Source: Aedoeadaptatus ivorii (GTDB lineage: Bacteria > Bacillota > Clostridia > Tissierellales > Peptoniphilaceae). Taken from it: a stretch of 64,000 bases of DNA. Positions 32,768 to 41,021 of the stretch are shown in pieces. The notes beneath the pieces were generated by a model. The model made no database searches. It had not been told where the DNA came from and saw nothing but the letters and a program-made list of their open reading frames with translations. The DNA lies in assembly GCF_030815095.1 (NCBI RefSeq), contig NZ_JAUSWF010000007.1, positions 1-64,000 of the forward strand. The letters run 5' to 3'. The position numbers were made by a program, and so were the translations under genes. How positions within the stretch are numbered: the first letter of the stretch is position 1; each line of letters opens with the position of its first letter.

Positions 32768-32875
32768 ATGGAATCGGTGATGTTCGGCGGCGCGTTTTCG
32801 ACGATTTGGATTCTCGCAAAGCTGGTCTTTATGGTCTTGGTCGTATACTATTTGGCAAAGATCGCCAAAAAATAA
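32768..32875 (+). CDS. 35-residue single-span membrane peptide
   Basis: Short open frame encoding MESVMFGGAFSTIWILAKL followed by VFMVLVVYYLAKIAKK. One hydrophobic segment (residues 10-30) with a basic C-terminus. Supported as a real gene by a well-placed GGGAGG (32754-32759), a TATAAT upstream and a terminator hairpin directly after the stop. No homologue is known to me; could be a small regulatory subunit or toxin-like peptide. Confidence 0.6.
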   Translation: MESVMFGGAFSTIWILAKLVFMVLVVYYLAKIAKK

Positions 32876-32881
32876 GAAGAA

Positions 32882-32918
32882 ATCCTCCCCGCCGCAATGG
32901 GCGATGGGGAGGATTTTT
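32882..32918. terminator. terminator shared by the small membrane peptide and the metQ side
   Basis: ATCCTCCCC / GGGGAGGAT stem with a 15-base loop; T-run on the plus strand, weaker T-rich tract on the minus strand, so probably bidirectional. Confidence 0.75.
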
Positions 32919-32931
32919 GCGTTTTGTAAAA

Positions 32932-33797
32932 TCACTGTCCGGGCCGATAGTTCGGATCGGTGGTGTCCGTTGCATCGGGGATGTCGAGCTTCCAGGCCAT
33001 CAGCTGGCTCTTTTCGTAGAGGGCGTCGTTCAATTCCGCCACTGCTTCGGTTTGGTAGTAGCCGACGACTTTTTTGTAGAGTGCATTGTCCTCGTCTTCC
33101 GCCCGGGCGACGACGTAGTTGATATAGGGCGCGGACTTTTCGTCGGCGGGCTCCATAAAGATCGCGTCGTCTTTGGGAGTAAGCCCCGCGTCGATGGCGA
33201 GATTGGTGTTGATCACCGCCGCATCCACATCGGGGAGGGCGCGCGCCACCTGGGTGGCGTCGAGTTCGTCGATGGAGAGGTTCTTGGGGTTTTCGGCGAT
33301 GTCCGATACGGTGGGCGATACCCCCGCGTCGTCGTTTAAGGCGATCAGCCCCGCGGTCTCGAGCAAGATCAGCGCCCGTCCGCCGTTGGTGGCGTCGTTG
33401 GGGATGGCGATCTTTCCGCCTTGGGGCACGTCCGCGAGGTCTTTGACCTTTTGCGAATAGGCGCCGATGGGCGAGAGGAAGGTGCGGCCGATGGGCACGA
33501 GATCGGTCCCCTTGTCCTTGTTGTAGGCGTCGAGGAATGCCTTGTGCTGAAAGGCGTTCAGATCGGTGTCGCCGTTTACCAGGGCGTCGTTGGGGGTGTT
33601 GTAGTCGGAGAAGGGCACGAGTTTGATCTCGATGCCGTCTTTTTTCGCGAGTTCCGCGGCTTTTTCCCAAAGGCGCTGGTCGTCGCCGACCACGCCCAGG
33701 CGCACTTTTGTGCGGAGGACGTGCCGCCTGCGCTGCAACCGGTGAGGAGCAGGGCGGCGACGAGGACGATGGCGGACAGTTTCTTCAAAATATGCAT
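32932..33797 (-). pseudogene. second metQ copy, interrupted by a one-base frameshift
   Basis: The N-terminus (MHILKKLSAIVLVAALLLTG then CSAGGTSSAQK, a lipoprotein signal with LTGC) and the substrate-binding domain (VRLGVVGDDQRLWEKAAEL onward) are in different frames. One extra base in the A-run read from 33709-33706 (minus strand CAAAAG) would restore AQKVRLGVVGDD, which aligns with AQDTVKIGVVGDD of the neighbour copy. Downstream the frame is intact for about 255 residues, with FQHKAFLDAY, NDATNGGRAL and APYINYVVARAED. It is either a recent pseudogene, slippage-controlled, or a sequencing error. Methionine-binding lipoprotein of the NlpA family if functional. Confidence 0.85.
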
Positions 33798-33974
33798 GGT
33801 AAGATCCCTTTCTGTGTTGCAATGGTTCCGTGGGGTTCGGCGTTCGCTTTCGTGGTGACGTCCGCGCCCTTCGCACCCGCCCGGAGCATTGCCGGGATCA
33901 GGTAGTCGAAAGACGGGACGAGCGCATTCGTTCGTTTGTCGTCATGCTGTCTTCCTCTCTTTTATGCATTGGGG

Positions 33975-34853
33975 TTATTTGGCTTCGGTCTTTCCGTCTT
34001 CGTATTGGGCGAGGTTTTCCAGATCCAGCTTCCAGGCGGCGTATTGGCTGCCCTTATAGAGTTCTTGGAGCAGTTCGTCCACTTCGTCGGTTTGGTAATA
34101 GCCGACGACTTTTTTGTAGAGTTCGTTATCCTTGTCTTCCGCCCTTGCCACCACATAGTTGATATAGGGGGCGATGTTTTCGCTCATCTCTTCTACATAG
34201 ATGGTGTCTTTGCGGGGGTCGAGGCCCGCATCGACGGCCATATTGCCGTTGATGACGGCGGCGTCCACGTCGGGGAGGGAGCGCGCCACTTGGGCGGCGT
34301 CGAGTTCTTCGATTTGGATGTTTTTAGGGTTTTCTGCCACATCGCCGATCGCCGGGGTGAGGCCCGCATCGTCTTTGAGTTGGATGACGCCGGCTTGTTC
34401 CAGTACCAAGAGGGCGCGGCCGCCGTTGGTGGTGTCGTTGGGGATGGCGACTTTGGCGTTTTCGGCGAGGTCCTTTAAGTCCTTGATCTTTTCGGAATAC
34501 ACACCGATGGGGGAGAGATAGGTCATGCCTATGGGCACGAGGTCGGTGTTTTTGTCCTTGTTATAGGCGTCGAGGAATGCCTTGTGTTGGAAGGCGTTTA
34601 AGTCCAGTTCGCCGTTGGCGAGGGCGTCGTTGGGGGTGTTGTAGTCGTTAAAGACCACGATGTCCAAGGTGACGCCGTCTTCTTTGGCGGTCTCTGCCGC
34701 CTTTTCCCAAAGGCGTTGGTCGTCGCCGACCACGCCGATCTTTACGGTGTCTTGGGCGCCGCCGTCGGCTTTCTTTTCGCCGCCGGCACAGCCGGTGAGC
34801 ACCAGGGCTGAAAGCAGGGCGATTGCGGTGATTTTTTTCCATAGATGTTTCAT
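33975..34853 (-). CDS. metQ: methionine-binding lipoprotein MetQ (NlpA family)
   Basis: 292 residues. Lipoprotein signal MKHLWKKITAIALLSALVLT with lipobox LTGC, then the NlpA fold: KIGVVGDDQRLWEKAAETA, FNDYNTPNDALANGELDLNA, FQHKAFLDAYNK, NDTTNGGRALLVLEQAG, and PYINYVVARAED. It captures methionine outside the cell for MetN-MetI. It lies 25 bases after metI in the T-box-controlled operon; AAGGAG precedes the ATG. About 75 percent of the residues match the frameshifted copy by eye, so the pair arose by tandem duplication. Confidence 0.93.
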   Translation of the reverse strand: MKHLWKKITAIALLSALVLTGCAGGEKKADGGAQDTVKIGVVGDDQRLWEKAAETAKEDGVTLDIVVFNDYNTPNDALANGELDLNAFQHKAFLDAYNKDKNTDLVPIGMTYLSPIGVYSEKIKDLKDLAENAKVAIPNDTTNGGRALLVLEQAGVIQLKDDAGLTPAIGDVAENPKNIQIEELDAAQVARSLPDVDAAVINGNMAVDAGLDPRKDTIYVEEMSENIAPYINYVVARAEDKDNELYKKVVGYYQTDEVDELLQELYKGSQYAAWKLDLENLAQYEDGKTEAK

Positions 34854-34878
34854 ACAAGGTCTCCTTTCAAAGGGATAT

Positions 34879-35544
34879 TTAGTGTTGTATCTTCTTCACC
34901 CAGAAGTCGAAGAGCGCCTGGGTGATAAATACCAGAATCAAAATCAGCACCGTAGAGACGATGATGATGTCGTTTTGGAAGCGGTTGTAGCCGCGGGTGA
35001 TGGCGAGATTGCCGAGGCCCCCCGCGCCCACCGCCCCAGCCATGGCGGTCAGGCCGATCAGGCTGATGACGGTCATGGCGCTGGCGCGCAAGATGGCGGG
35101 AAGTCCCTCTTTCATATACACGCCGAAGACGATGTCTAAGGGCGAATCGCCCATGGATTCTGCCGCTTCGATAATGCCGGGGTCCACTTCCGCCAGGGCG
35201 TTTTCGATCTGCCGCGCGTAAAAGGGCATACTGCCGAATACCAAAGGTACGATGGCGGCGGTGTTGCCGATGGTGGTGTGTACGATGGCGCGGGTAATGG
35301 GCGAGATCAGCGCCAAGAGGATGACGAAGGGGATGGAGCGAAAGATGTTTACGAATTTGTCGAGCACCCAGTAGAGCCGTTTGTTTTCCAGCAGGCCCCC
35401 TTCTTTGGTGAGGGTGAGGACAAAGCCCGTAATCATCCCCAATACGCCGGCGATCAGCGAGGTGACCAGCACCATATACAAGGTCGCGCCGGTCTCTACG
35501 ACGAAGTCGCCCTTCGATGCGATGACATTGGAAAAGAATTCCAT
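34879..35544 (-). CDS. metI: methionine ABC transporter permease MetI
   Basis: 221 residues with five to six membrane helices: YMVLVTSLIAGVLGMITGFV, IPFVILLALISPITRAIV and the EAA-type loop EAAESMGDSPLDIVFGVY that docks on the ATPase. The start overlaps the metN stop. Forms the membrane channel of the D/L-methionine importer. Confidence 0.95.
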   Translation of the reverse strand: MEFFSNVIASKGDFVVETGATLYMVLVTSLIAGVLGMITGFVLTLTKEGGLLENKRLYWVLDKFVNIFRSIPFVILLALISPITRAIVHTTIGNTAAIVPLVFGSMPFYARQIENALAEVDPGIIEAAESMGDSPLDIVFGVYMKEGLPAILRASAMTVISLIGLTAMAGAVGAGGLGNLAITRGYNRFQNDIIIVSTVLILILVFITQALFDFWVKKIQH

Positions 35545-36584
35545 TATTCCACCTCCTTATACAATACTCTTAGTTGTACGCCGTGTTCGATCATATAGGC
35601 CTTTGCCGCCGATACGCTGTCGGGATCGCCCTCGAAGAGGACCACGAGGTTTCCGAAGGGGATATCCTCCAAAAATTCGATATTGCCCGAGAGGATATTG
35701 GTCTTTACGCCGAATTTGGTAAAGACGTCGTTGAGAATCGGCTCGGTGGCGGAGAGGCCGGTGTAGCGCAGGTGAATCAGCTCGCTGTCCGGATCGCTCT
35801 GTGCCAAAAGGCCGTGGGTGCGTAGCTTTTCGATGGTCTCGTCCCAGTGGCTTGCGGTGTTTACGAACTGGCGGGTAATGGTCTCTTTCGGATCGGCGAA
35901 GATGTTTACCAAAGAGCCCGCCTCGACGACCTTGCCCGATTCCATCACGGCGACCTTATTGCAGATCTCCTTGACCGCCTGCATTTCGTGGGTGATGAGG
36001 ACGATGGTAAGGCCCATCTCGCGGTTCAGCCGCTTTAAGAGGTGCAGGATCGAGGTGGTGGTACGCGGGTCCAGCGCCGAAGTGGCCTCGTCGCAGAGCA
36101 AGATCTTGGGGTCGTTGGCGAGGGCGCGGGCGATGGCGACCCGTTGCTTTTGGCCGCCCGAGAGTTCCCGGGGGTATTGCTCGGCCTTTTCGGCGATGCC
36201 GACGAGCGTTAAGAGCTTCATCGCCTTTTCCTTCTTTTCCGCCTCGCCGAGGCCGCTGTTTCTGAGGGGATAGAGGACATTGCCCAGGATGGTGCGGGCG
36301 TTCATCAGGTTGAAGTGCTGAAAAATCATACCGATCTTTTTGCGCCGCGCGCGCAACTCCTTGACCGAAAGTTCGGTGAGGTCTTCGCCGGCGACGACGA
36401 CCTTGCCCGCGCTGGGGGGCTGCAGCAGATTGATGGTGCGTACCAGGGTGGACTTGCCCGCCCCGGAGTAGCCGACGATGCCGAAGACATCGCCCTTTTC
36501 CACCCGGAGGGAGACATCGTCCACCGCCGTAAATTGTCGTCCGCCCTTTTCAAATACGACGGAAATATTCTGTAAGTCGATCAA
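35544..36584 (-). CDS. metN: methionine ABC transporter ATP-binding protein MetN
   Basis: 346 residues: Walker A GYSGAGKST (residues 38-46), signature LSGGQKQR, Walker B ILLCDEATSALD, H-loop LITHEM, and a C-terminal NIL domain (about 265-346) that binds methionine for trans-inhibition in this family. First gene of the operon, behind a T-box leader. AAGGAGAGG precedes the ATG. Confidence 0.96.
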   Translation of the reverse strand: MIDLQNISVVFEKGGRQFTAVDDVSLRVEKGDVFGIVGYSGAGKSTLVRTINLLQPPSAGKVVVAGEDLTELSVKELRARRKKIGMIFQHFNLMNARTILGNVLYPLRNSGLGEAEKKEKAMKLLTLVGIAEKAEQYPRELSGGQKQRVAIARALANDPKILLCDEATSALDPRTTTSILHLLKRLNREMGLTIVLITHEMQAVKEICNKVAVMESGKVVEAGSLVNIFADPKETITRQFVNTASHWDETIEKLRTHGLLAQSDPDSELIHLRYTGLSATEPILNDVFTKFGVKTNILSGNIEFLEDIPFGNLVVLFEGDPDSVSAAKAYMIEHGVQLRVLYKEVE

Positions 36585-36629
36585 AATATCCTCTCCTTCG
36601 ATCGGCCGATGCCGATCCGAATCTATTCA

Positions 36630-36889
36630 TAAAAAAAGCCCTCTTCCCGCGATCGGGAAAAGGGCGAAATGTATCGCGTTACCACCTTTTTTTACGGAAA
36701 CCTCGCGATTTCCGACTCGAAGAGTACCATCATACTCCGGCGCTGTAACAGGCGCACCTGTAAGGACCTCATATCGACCCTTAGAGTCGGGGGCCATATT
36801 CCCTCGAAGATCCAAACCGCTTCTCTCACCAAACAAAGCTTCTCTGTAGTCCGATACTTCTCGAGGTACTCTCCCCGTCAAACTCGATG
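36630..36889 (-). promoter_or_regulatory. T-box leader (probably methionine-specific) of the met transporter operon
   Basis: Read on the minus strand: AGTA-containing GAGAGTACC near the 5' end (about 36874-36866), a candidate specifier loop GGAATATGGCC with ATG at 36797-36795, the antiterminator core GGTGGTAACGCG (36686-36675) and a long terminator stem GCCCTTTTCCCG/CGGGAAGAGGGC followed by seven T (36665-36630). Uncharged tRNA-Met would favour the antiterminator and turn on uptake. The AUG specifier is inferred from position and from the operon's function. Confidence 0.88.
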
Positions 36890-36894
36890 GATCC

Positions 36895-36924
36895 AGTGTA
36901 TCAAGGGGCTCGCAAAACTGTCAA
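36895..36924 (-). promoter_or_regulatory. promoter of the T-box/metNIQ operon
   Basis: On the minus strand TTGACA (36924-36919), 18-base spacer, TACACT (36900-36895). Confidence 0.65.
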
Positions 36925-36998
36925 GTGTTTTTTAGACATTTCTTGGCATTCCTTTGATACAATAGTACCAACGGTAAAAGTACAGGAGGTAAGAAACG

Positions 36999-37880
36999 AT
37001 GCACCGAAAATTTTCGGAGAATATGCGGGAACAGTTCCCCATGAAAGAAGTCACGAGTTTTCAGATCGGCGGCGCCGTGGATTATTTTATCGAGCCCGTC
37101 GACGAAGAGGAGCTGTCCGCGGCGATCGGCGCCTTGGAAGAAGAAAAGATCCCCTGGATGGTGATGGGAAAGGGCACCAATATGCTCGTTTCCGATCGGG
37201 GAATCCGGGGCGCGGTGGTGCGCTTGGAGAAGAATTTTGAAGAGGTGCGCGTAGAAGGCGATCGAGTGATCGCACAGAGCGGCGCGTCCCTTCGCAAGGT
37301 CGCCGAAGCGGCGCGGGATGCGCGTCTTTGTGGCCTGGAATTCGCCCACGGGATTCCCGGTGCGATCGGCGGCGCCATGACGATGAACGCCGGCGCCTAT
37401 GGCGGCGAGATGAAAGACGTGGTAGAGACGGTGCGCGCCATGGACCGCACGGGGAACGTCCGCGTCTATACCAACGACGAGATGCACTTTCGCTACCGCA
37501 ACAGCCGGGTCTACGAGGAGGGACTGATTGTCCTCGAGGCGACCTTCCGCCTCGTTCCCGGCGAAAAAGACGGCATCACCGAAAAAATGGAAGAACTGTG
37601 GCAGCGCCGGCTCGACAAACAGCCCCTGGAATACCCTTCGGCGGGTAGTACCTTTAAGCGGCCCGAAGGTCATTATGCGGGCCAGTTGATCGATCTCGCG
37701 GGGCTCCGGGGGCTTACCCACGGCGGCGCCCAGGTATCCGAAAAACACTGCGGCTTCGTCATCAACCGGGGCGGGGCCACCTGCAAGGACGTGGTGGAGC
37801 TGATCCGCACGGTGCAGGAAGCGGTCTATGCCAAACACGGCGTGGAACTGGAGACGGAAGTCAAAGTCTTAGGAGAATAA
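36999..37880 (+). CDS. murB: UDP-N-acetylmuramate dehydrogenase
   Basis: Reduces UDP-GlcNAc-enolpyruvate to UDP-MurNAc with FAD and NADPH for peptidoglycan synthesis. 293 residues with the FAD-binding motif MGKGTNMLVSDRGIRG, GIPGAIGGAMTMNAGAYGGEM, YRNSR, PSAGSTFKRPEG (catalytic Ser region) and SEKHCGFVIN (catalytic Glu). GGAGG precedes the ATG. First gene of murB-rapZ-yvcK-whiA-ptsH; diverges from the T-box operon. Confidence 0.96.
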   Translation: MHRKFSENMREQFPMKEVTSFQIGGAVDYFIEPVDEEELSAAIGALEEEKIPWMVMGKGTNMLVSDRGIRGAVVRLEKNFEEVRVEGDRVIAQSGASLRKVAEAARDARLCGLEFAHGIPGAIGGAMTMNAGAYGGEMKDVVETVRAMDRTGNVRVYTNDEMHFRYRNSRVYEEGLIVLEATFRLVPGEKDGITEKMEELWQRRLDKQPLEYPSAGSTFKRPEGHYAGQLIDLAGLRGLTHGGAQVSEKHCGFVINRGGATCKDVVELIRTVQEAVYAKHGVELETEVKVLGE

Positions 37881-37883
37881 TCC

Positions 37884-38729
37884 ATGAAACTCTTGGTCAT
37901 CACCGGCCTTTCCGGTGCGGGAAAGTCCCAGGCGCTCAAGGCGGCGGAGGATATGGGCTACTACTGCGTGGACAATCTGCCCCCGGCGCTGTTTCCCAAG
38001 TTTATAGAGATGGTGGAAGAGGCGCAGATGCCCCTGGTGGCCCTCGCCCTCGATATACGGAGCGGCCTGTTTTTTAAGGAGCTCGACGTCGCCATCGACA
38101 CCCTAAACCGCGAGGTGGGCGATGTGACGGTGGTCTATCTCGAGGCGGACAGCCACGTGCTGATCAAGCGATTTAAGGAACTTCGCCGCCCCCACCCCCT
38201 GAGTTCCACCTTGGAGCGGGGCATCGAAGAGGAAAAAAAGCGGATGCAGCCCCTTCGGGAGCGCGCCGACCATATTATCGACACCTCGCATCTCACCAAT
38301 TACAATCTAAAGCTGCGGCTAAAGAGCATTCTGCGCCAAGAACAGGGCACTTTGGGCCTTTCGGTGATCTCTTTCGGCTTTAAACACGGCATTTTGGAAG
38401 AGGCGGATCTCGTCTTCGATATGCGCTTTTTGCCGAACCCCTTTTATGTGCCGGCGCTCAAGCCCTTTAGCGGCATGAGCGAAAAGACCGCCGATTACGT
38501 ATTGGAGCGGCCCGAGGCGCAGGCGTTTTTGGATTGGGTCGAAGGCTATATCGTAAAATTCGGCGACTGTTATGTCAAAGAAGGCAAGGATATGCTCACC
38601 ATCGGGATCGGCTGTACGGGCGGCTATCACCGCTCCGTCGCCGTGGCCGAGGCGCTGGCGAAGCGTTTTAACGACGCGGGATACTCGGTGGTGGCGGGGC
38701 ATCGGGATCTGGGGCGCGGCCATGCGTGA
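37884..38729 (+). CDS. rapZ: RNase adapter / nucleotide-binding protein RapZ (YvcJ)
   Basis: 281 residues. P-loop TGLSGAGKSQALKA at the N-terminus, DIRS motif, FLEAD-type segment, and the C-terminal signature IGIGCTGGYHRSVAVAEAL. In enterobacteria it senses GlcN6P and steers RNase E; in Firmicutes (YvcJ) it affects competence and its RNA role is less clear. Starts 3 bases after murB and overlaps yvcK by 8 bases. Confidence 0.95.
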   Translation: MKLLVITGLSGAGKSQALKAAEDMGYYCVDNLPPALFPKFIEMVEEAQMPLVALALDIRSGLFFKELDVAIDTLNREVGDVTVVYLEADSHVLIKRFKELRRPHPLSSTLERGIEEEKKRMQPLRERADHIIDTSHLTNYNLKLRLKSILRQEQGTLGLSVISFGFKHGILEEADLVFDMRFLPNPFYVPALKPFSGMSEKTADYVLERPEAQAFLDWVEGYIVKFGDCYVKEGKDMLTIGIGCTGGYHRSVAVAEALAKRFNDAGYSVVAGHRDLGRGHA

Positions 38730-39732
38730 CCCTCGATTTGTGGTGATCGGCGGCGGCACGGGCATTTCGGTGCTGCTTCGGGGCCTCAAGCGCTTTAGCG
38801 AAGAGATCTCCGCCATCGTCACCATGGCCGACGACGGCGGCTCCAGCGGCATGCTGCGCCGCGAATACGGCATGCTCCCGCCGGGGGATGTGCGCAACTG
38901 CCTGGTGGCGCTCGCCAATGCCGAGCCTTCCTTAAAAAACCTGCTCCAGTACCGCTTTGTCGACGGCGAACTGGAAGGGCAGAATATGGGAAACCTCATC
39001 ATCGCCGCCTTATCGAATATGTACGGCGGCTTTGCCGAAGGGGTGCGCGAAGCGGCGGAGGTCCTGCGCATTACGGGGAAGGTCCTCCCCGTGACCACCG
39101 AAAACATCGCCCTATCGGGGCGGATGTCCGACGGCGCTACTGTCGAAGGCGAATCCAAGATCCCCGCCTACGGCGTGCGCGCCGGCGCATCGGTGGAGGA
39201 GATTCGCCTCATTCCCCGCAATCCCCGCGCCAACCCCGACTGCATCGAGGCCATCCTTAGGGCGGATATTCTGGTGCTCGGGCCCGGGAGTCTGTATACC
39301 TCTTTGATTCCCAATATTTTGGTACCCGAAATCGCCCGCGCCCTCGAAAAGAGCGAGGCGCCCTTGATCTATGTGGCCAATATTATGCAGCAGCGGGGCG
39401 AAACCCGGGGCATGCGCCTTACGGATCACCTGACGGCCCTCGCCCGCCACGGCCTTACGCGGCCGGTGGACATCGTGCTCGTAAACGACGAAGCCCCCGA
39501 TCCCGCCCTTATCGCCCGCTACAAGGACGAGGAGGACGTGGACCCGGTGCCGGTGGAAGAGGCGGAGCTTGAAGGGCTTGCCGAAGCGGGGATCGTCGTC
39601 GAACGAGGCGATTTCCTCGACGAGTCTTTGGGCTATGTGCGCCACAACGGTCTTTTGGTCGCCCAGCGCCTGTTGGCGGTGGCGGATCGATGCCATGAAA
39701 ACCGTTGCGTAGGCAGGAAATCTGGACTATAA
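38722..39732 (+). CDS. yvcK: gluconeogenesis factor YvcK (CofD-like, UDP-sugar-binding)
   Basis: 336 residues from ATG 38722: FVVIGGGTGISVLLRGLK, ADDGGSSGMLRREYGMLPPGD, MGNLIIAALSNMYGG and LGPGSLYTSLIPNILV are hallmarks of YvcK. Binds UDP-sugars and links carbon flow to wall synthesis in Bacillus. The gene overlaps rapZ by 8 bases; an open frame extending upstream to 38572 is only read-through inside rapZ. Confidence 0.95.
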   Translation: MRDPRFVVIGGGTGISVLLRGLKRFSEEISAIVTMADDGGSSGMLRREYGMLPPGDVRNCLVALANAEPSLKNLLQYRFVDGELEGQNMGNLIIAALSNMYGGFAEGVREAAEVLRITGKVLPVTTENIALSGRMSDGATVEGESKIPAYGVRAGASVEEIRLIPRNPRANPDCIEAILRADILVLGPGSLYTSLIPNILVPEIARALEKSEAPLIYVANIMQQRGETRGMRLTDHLTALARHGLTRPVDIVLVNDEAPDPALIARYKDEEDVDPVPVEEAELEGLAEAGIVVERGDFLDESLGYVRHNGLLVAQRLLAVADRCHENRCVGRKSGL

Positions 39733-39760
39733 TGGAACTCGGGAAAGGATCGAGGACGAA

Positions 39761-40720
39761 GTGAGTTTTTCGAAAGACGTAAAAAATGAATTGGCGCGCG
39801 TTCCCATGCACGATATGGAAATCGTCGAGGCGGAACTCGCCGCTTACATTCGCACCTGCGGCGTAATTTCTTTGACGAAAGACCTGAATATCGGGCTTTC
39901 CTTCGTCACCGAAAACGCGCCCGTCGCCCGACGCATCGTATCCGTCTTAAAGCGGGTGACCGACAGCGGGGTCGAGGTAATGCAGTCGAAGAATCTGCAG
40001 CTGAAGAGAAACAAGCACTATAAAATTCGCGTCGAAGACCTCGGCTCGGTCCAGGCCTTACTTATGGATAGCGATTTCCTCAGACAGGACAATGTCTTCC
40101 AGATGAACTACACTTTGGACGCGAAATTTTTAAGAAGCGCCGATGCGATCCGCGCCTATATTCGCGGCTGTTTCTTGGGGGCGGGTTCGATTACCGCACC
40201 CACCAAGCGCTACCATCTGGAGTTTATTACCCACGACCGCACGCACGGCGCGGATCTGTGCAAGTGGTTGAACCGAGTACAACTCGGCGCAAAGGGCATA
40301 TATAGAAAAGACGACTATATCGTCTATATCAAGGAAGCGGAAAAAATTTCCGATTTGCTCGCCTTTATGGGCGCGAGCCGATCCGTACTGGAATTCGAAT
40401 CCGCGCGGGTCGTAAAAGACGTGCGCAATTCGGTAAATCGACTGGTCAACTGCGAGACGGCCAATCTCACCAAGACGGTGGATGCCAGCGCGCGGCAGGT
40501 CGAAGACATCGAACTGATCGAAAGGATCTACGGCATGGATCGATTGAAAGAAGATGTGCGCCGCGTCGCGGAGCTTCGGTTGTCCCATCCTCAGGCGAGC
40601 CTGAAGGAGCTGGGCGCCATGATGCAACCGGCGATGTCGAGAAGCGGCGTCAATCATCGATTTAAGAAGATTCGCGCCTTGGCGGAAAAGCTGAGAGGAG
40701 TGTCAAGTGAAAGAGTCTAA
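39761..40720 (+). CDS. whiA: DNA-binding protein WhiA
   Basis: 319 residues: N-terminal LAGLIDADG-like domain (RGCFLGAGSITAPTKRYHLE) and C-terminal helix-turn-helix (ASLKELGAMMQPAMSRSGVNHRF shortened here to its core ASLKELGAMM). GTG start at 39761. Influences cell division and chromosome segregation in Firmicutes and sporulation in Actinobacteria. Its end overlaps ptsH by 14 bases. Confidence 0.95.
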   Translation: MSFSKDVKNELARVPMHDMEIVEAELAAYIRTCGVISLTKDLNIGLSFVTENAPVARRIVSVLKRVTDSGVEVMQSKNLQLKRNKHYKIRVEDLGSVQALLMDSDFLRQDNVFQMNYTLDAKFLRSADAIRAYIRGCFLGAGSITAPTKRYHLEFITHDRTHGADLCKWLNRVQLGAKGIYRKDDYIVYIKEAEKISDLLAFMGASRSVLEFESARVVKDVRNSVNRLVNCETANLTKTVDASARQVEDIELIERIYGMDRLKEDVRRVAELRLSHPQASLKELGAMMQPAMSRSGVNHRFKKIRALAEKLRGVSSERV

Positions 40721-40964
40721 GGTTACATTACAAAACGAAGAGGGTTTACACGCAAGGGCTGCGGCGCTGTTTGTGCGTAAAGCGAACCAATTTGCCTCGG
40801 AAATCACCATCCTCCGAAACGGCGAAGAAGTCAACGGCAAGAGCATTATCGGGATTATGAGCCTGGGGGTCTTCTCGGGACAGGAGATCGTGCTCCGCGC
40901 CGACGGCGCCGACGAGGACGAGGCTGTCGAGGGACTGGTCGCCTTCGTCAAAGAAGAACTGTAA
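40707..40964 (+). CDS. ptsH: phosphocarrier protein HPr
   Basis: 85 residues. Active-site His15 in EEGLHARAA and regulatory Ser46 in NGKSIIGIM, both intact, so it is HPr rather than Crh (which lacks the His). Carries phosphate from enzyme I to PTS sugar permeases and, as Ser-P form, acts in catabolite control. GTG start at 40707 after AGAGGAG. Last gene of the murB cluster. Confidence 0.95.
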   Translation: MKESKVTLQNEEGLHARAAALFVRKANQFASEITILRNGEEVNGKSIIGIMSLGVFSGQEIVLRADGADEDEAVEGLVAFVKEEL

Positions 40965-40973
40965 ACGCATTCC

Positions 40974-41004
40974 AAAGAGTTGCCGCAAGACAACTCTTTT
41001 TTTG
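40974..41004 (+). terminator. terminator of the murB-ptsH cluster
   Basis: AAAGAGTTG / CAACTCTTT stem with an 8-base loop and a T-run. Confidence 0.9.
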
Positions 41005-41021
41005 TTTAGAGGGGAAACAGT

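Noticed and set aside
33798..33974. TPP riboswitch between the two metQ copies
   Set aside because: On the minus strand ACCTGATC and CCGG-CAATGCT-CCGG resemble the 3' half of the TPP aptamer, but CTGAGA and the first stem are missing. No S-box motifs either. Left unassigned.
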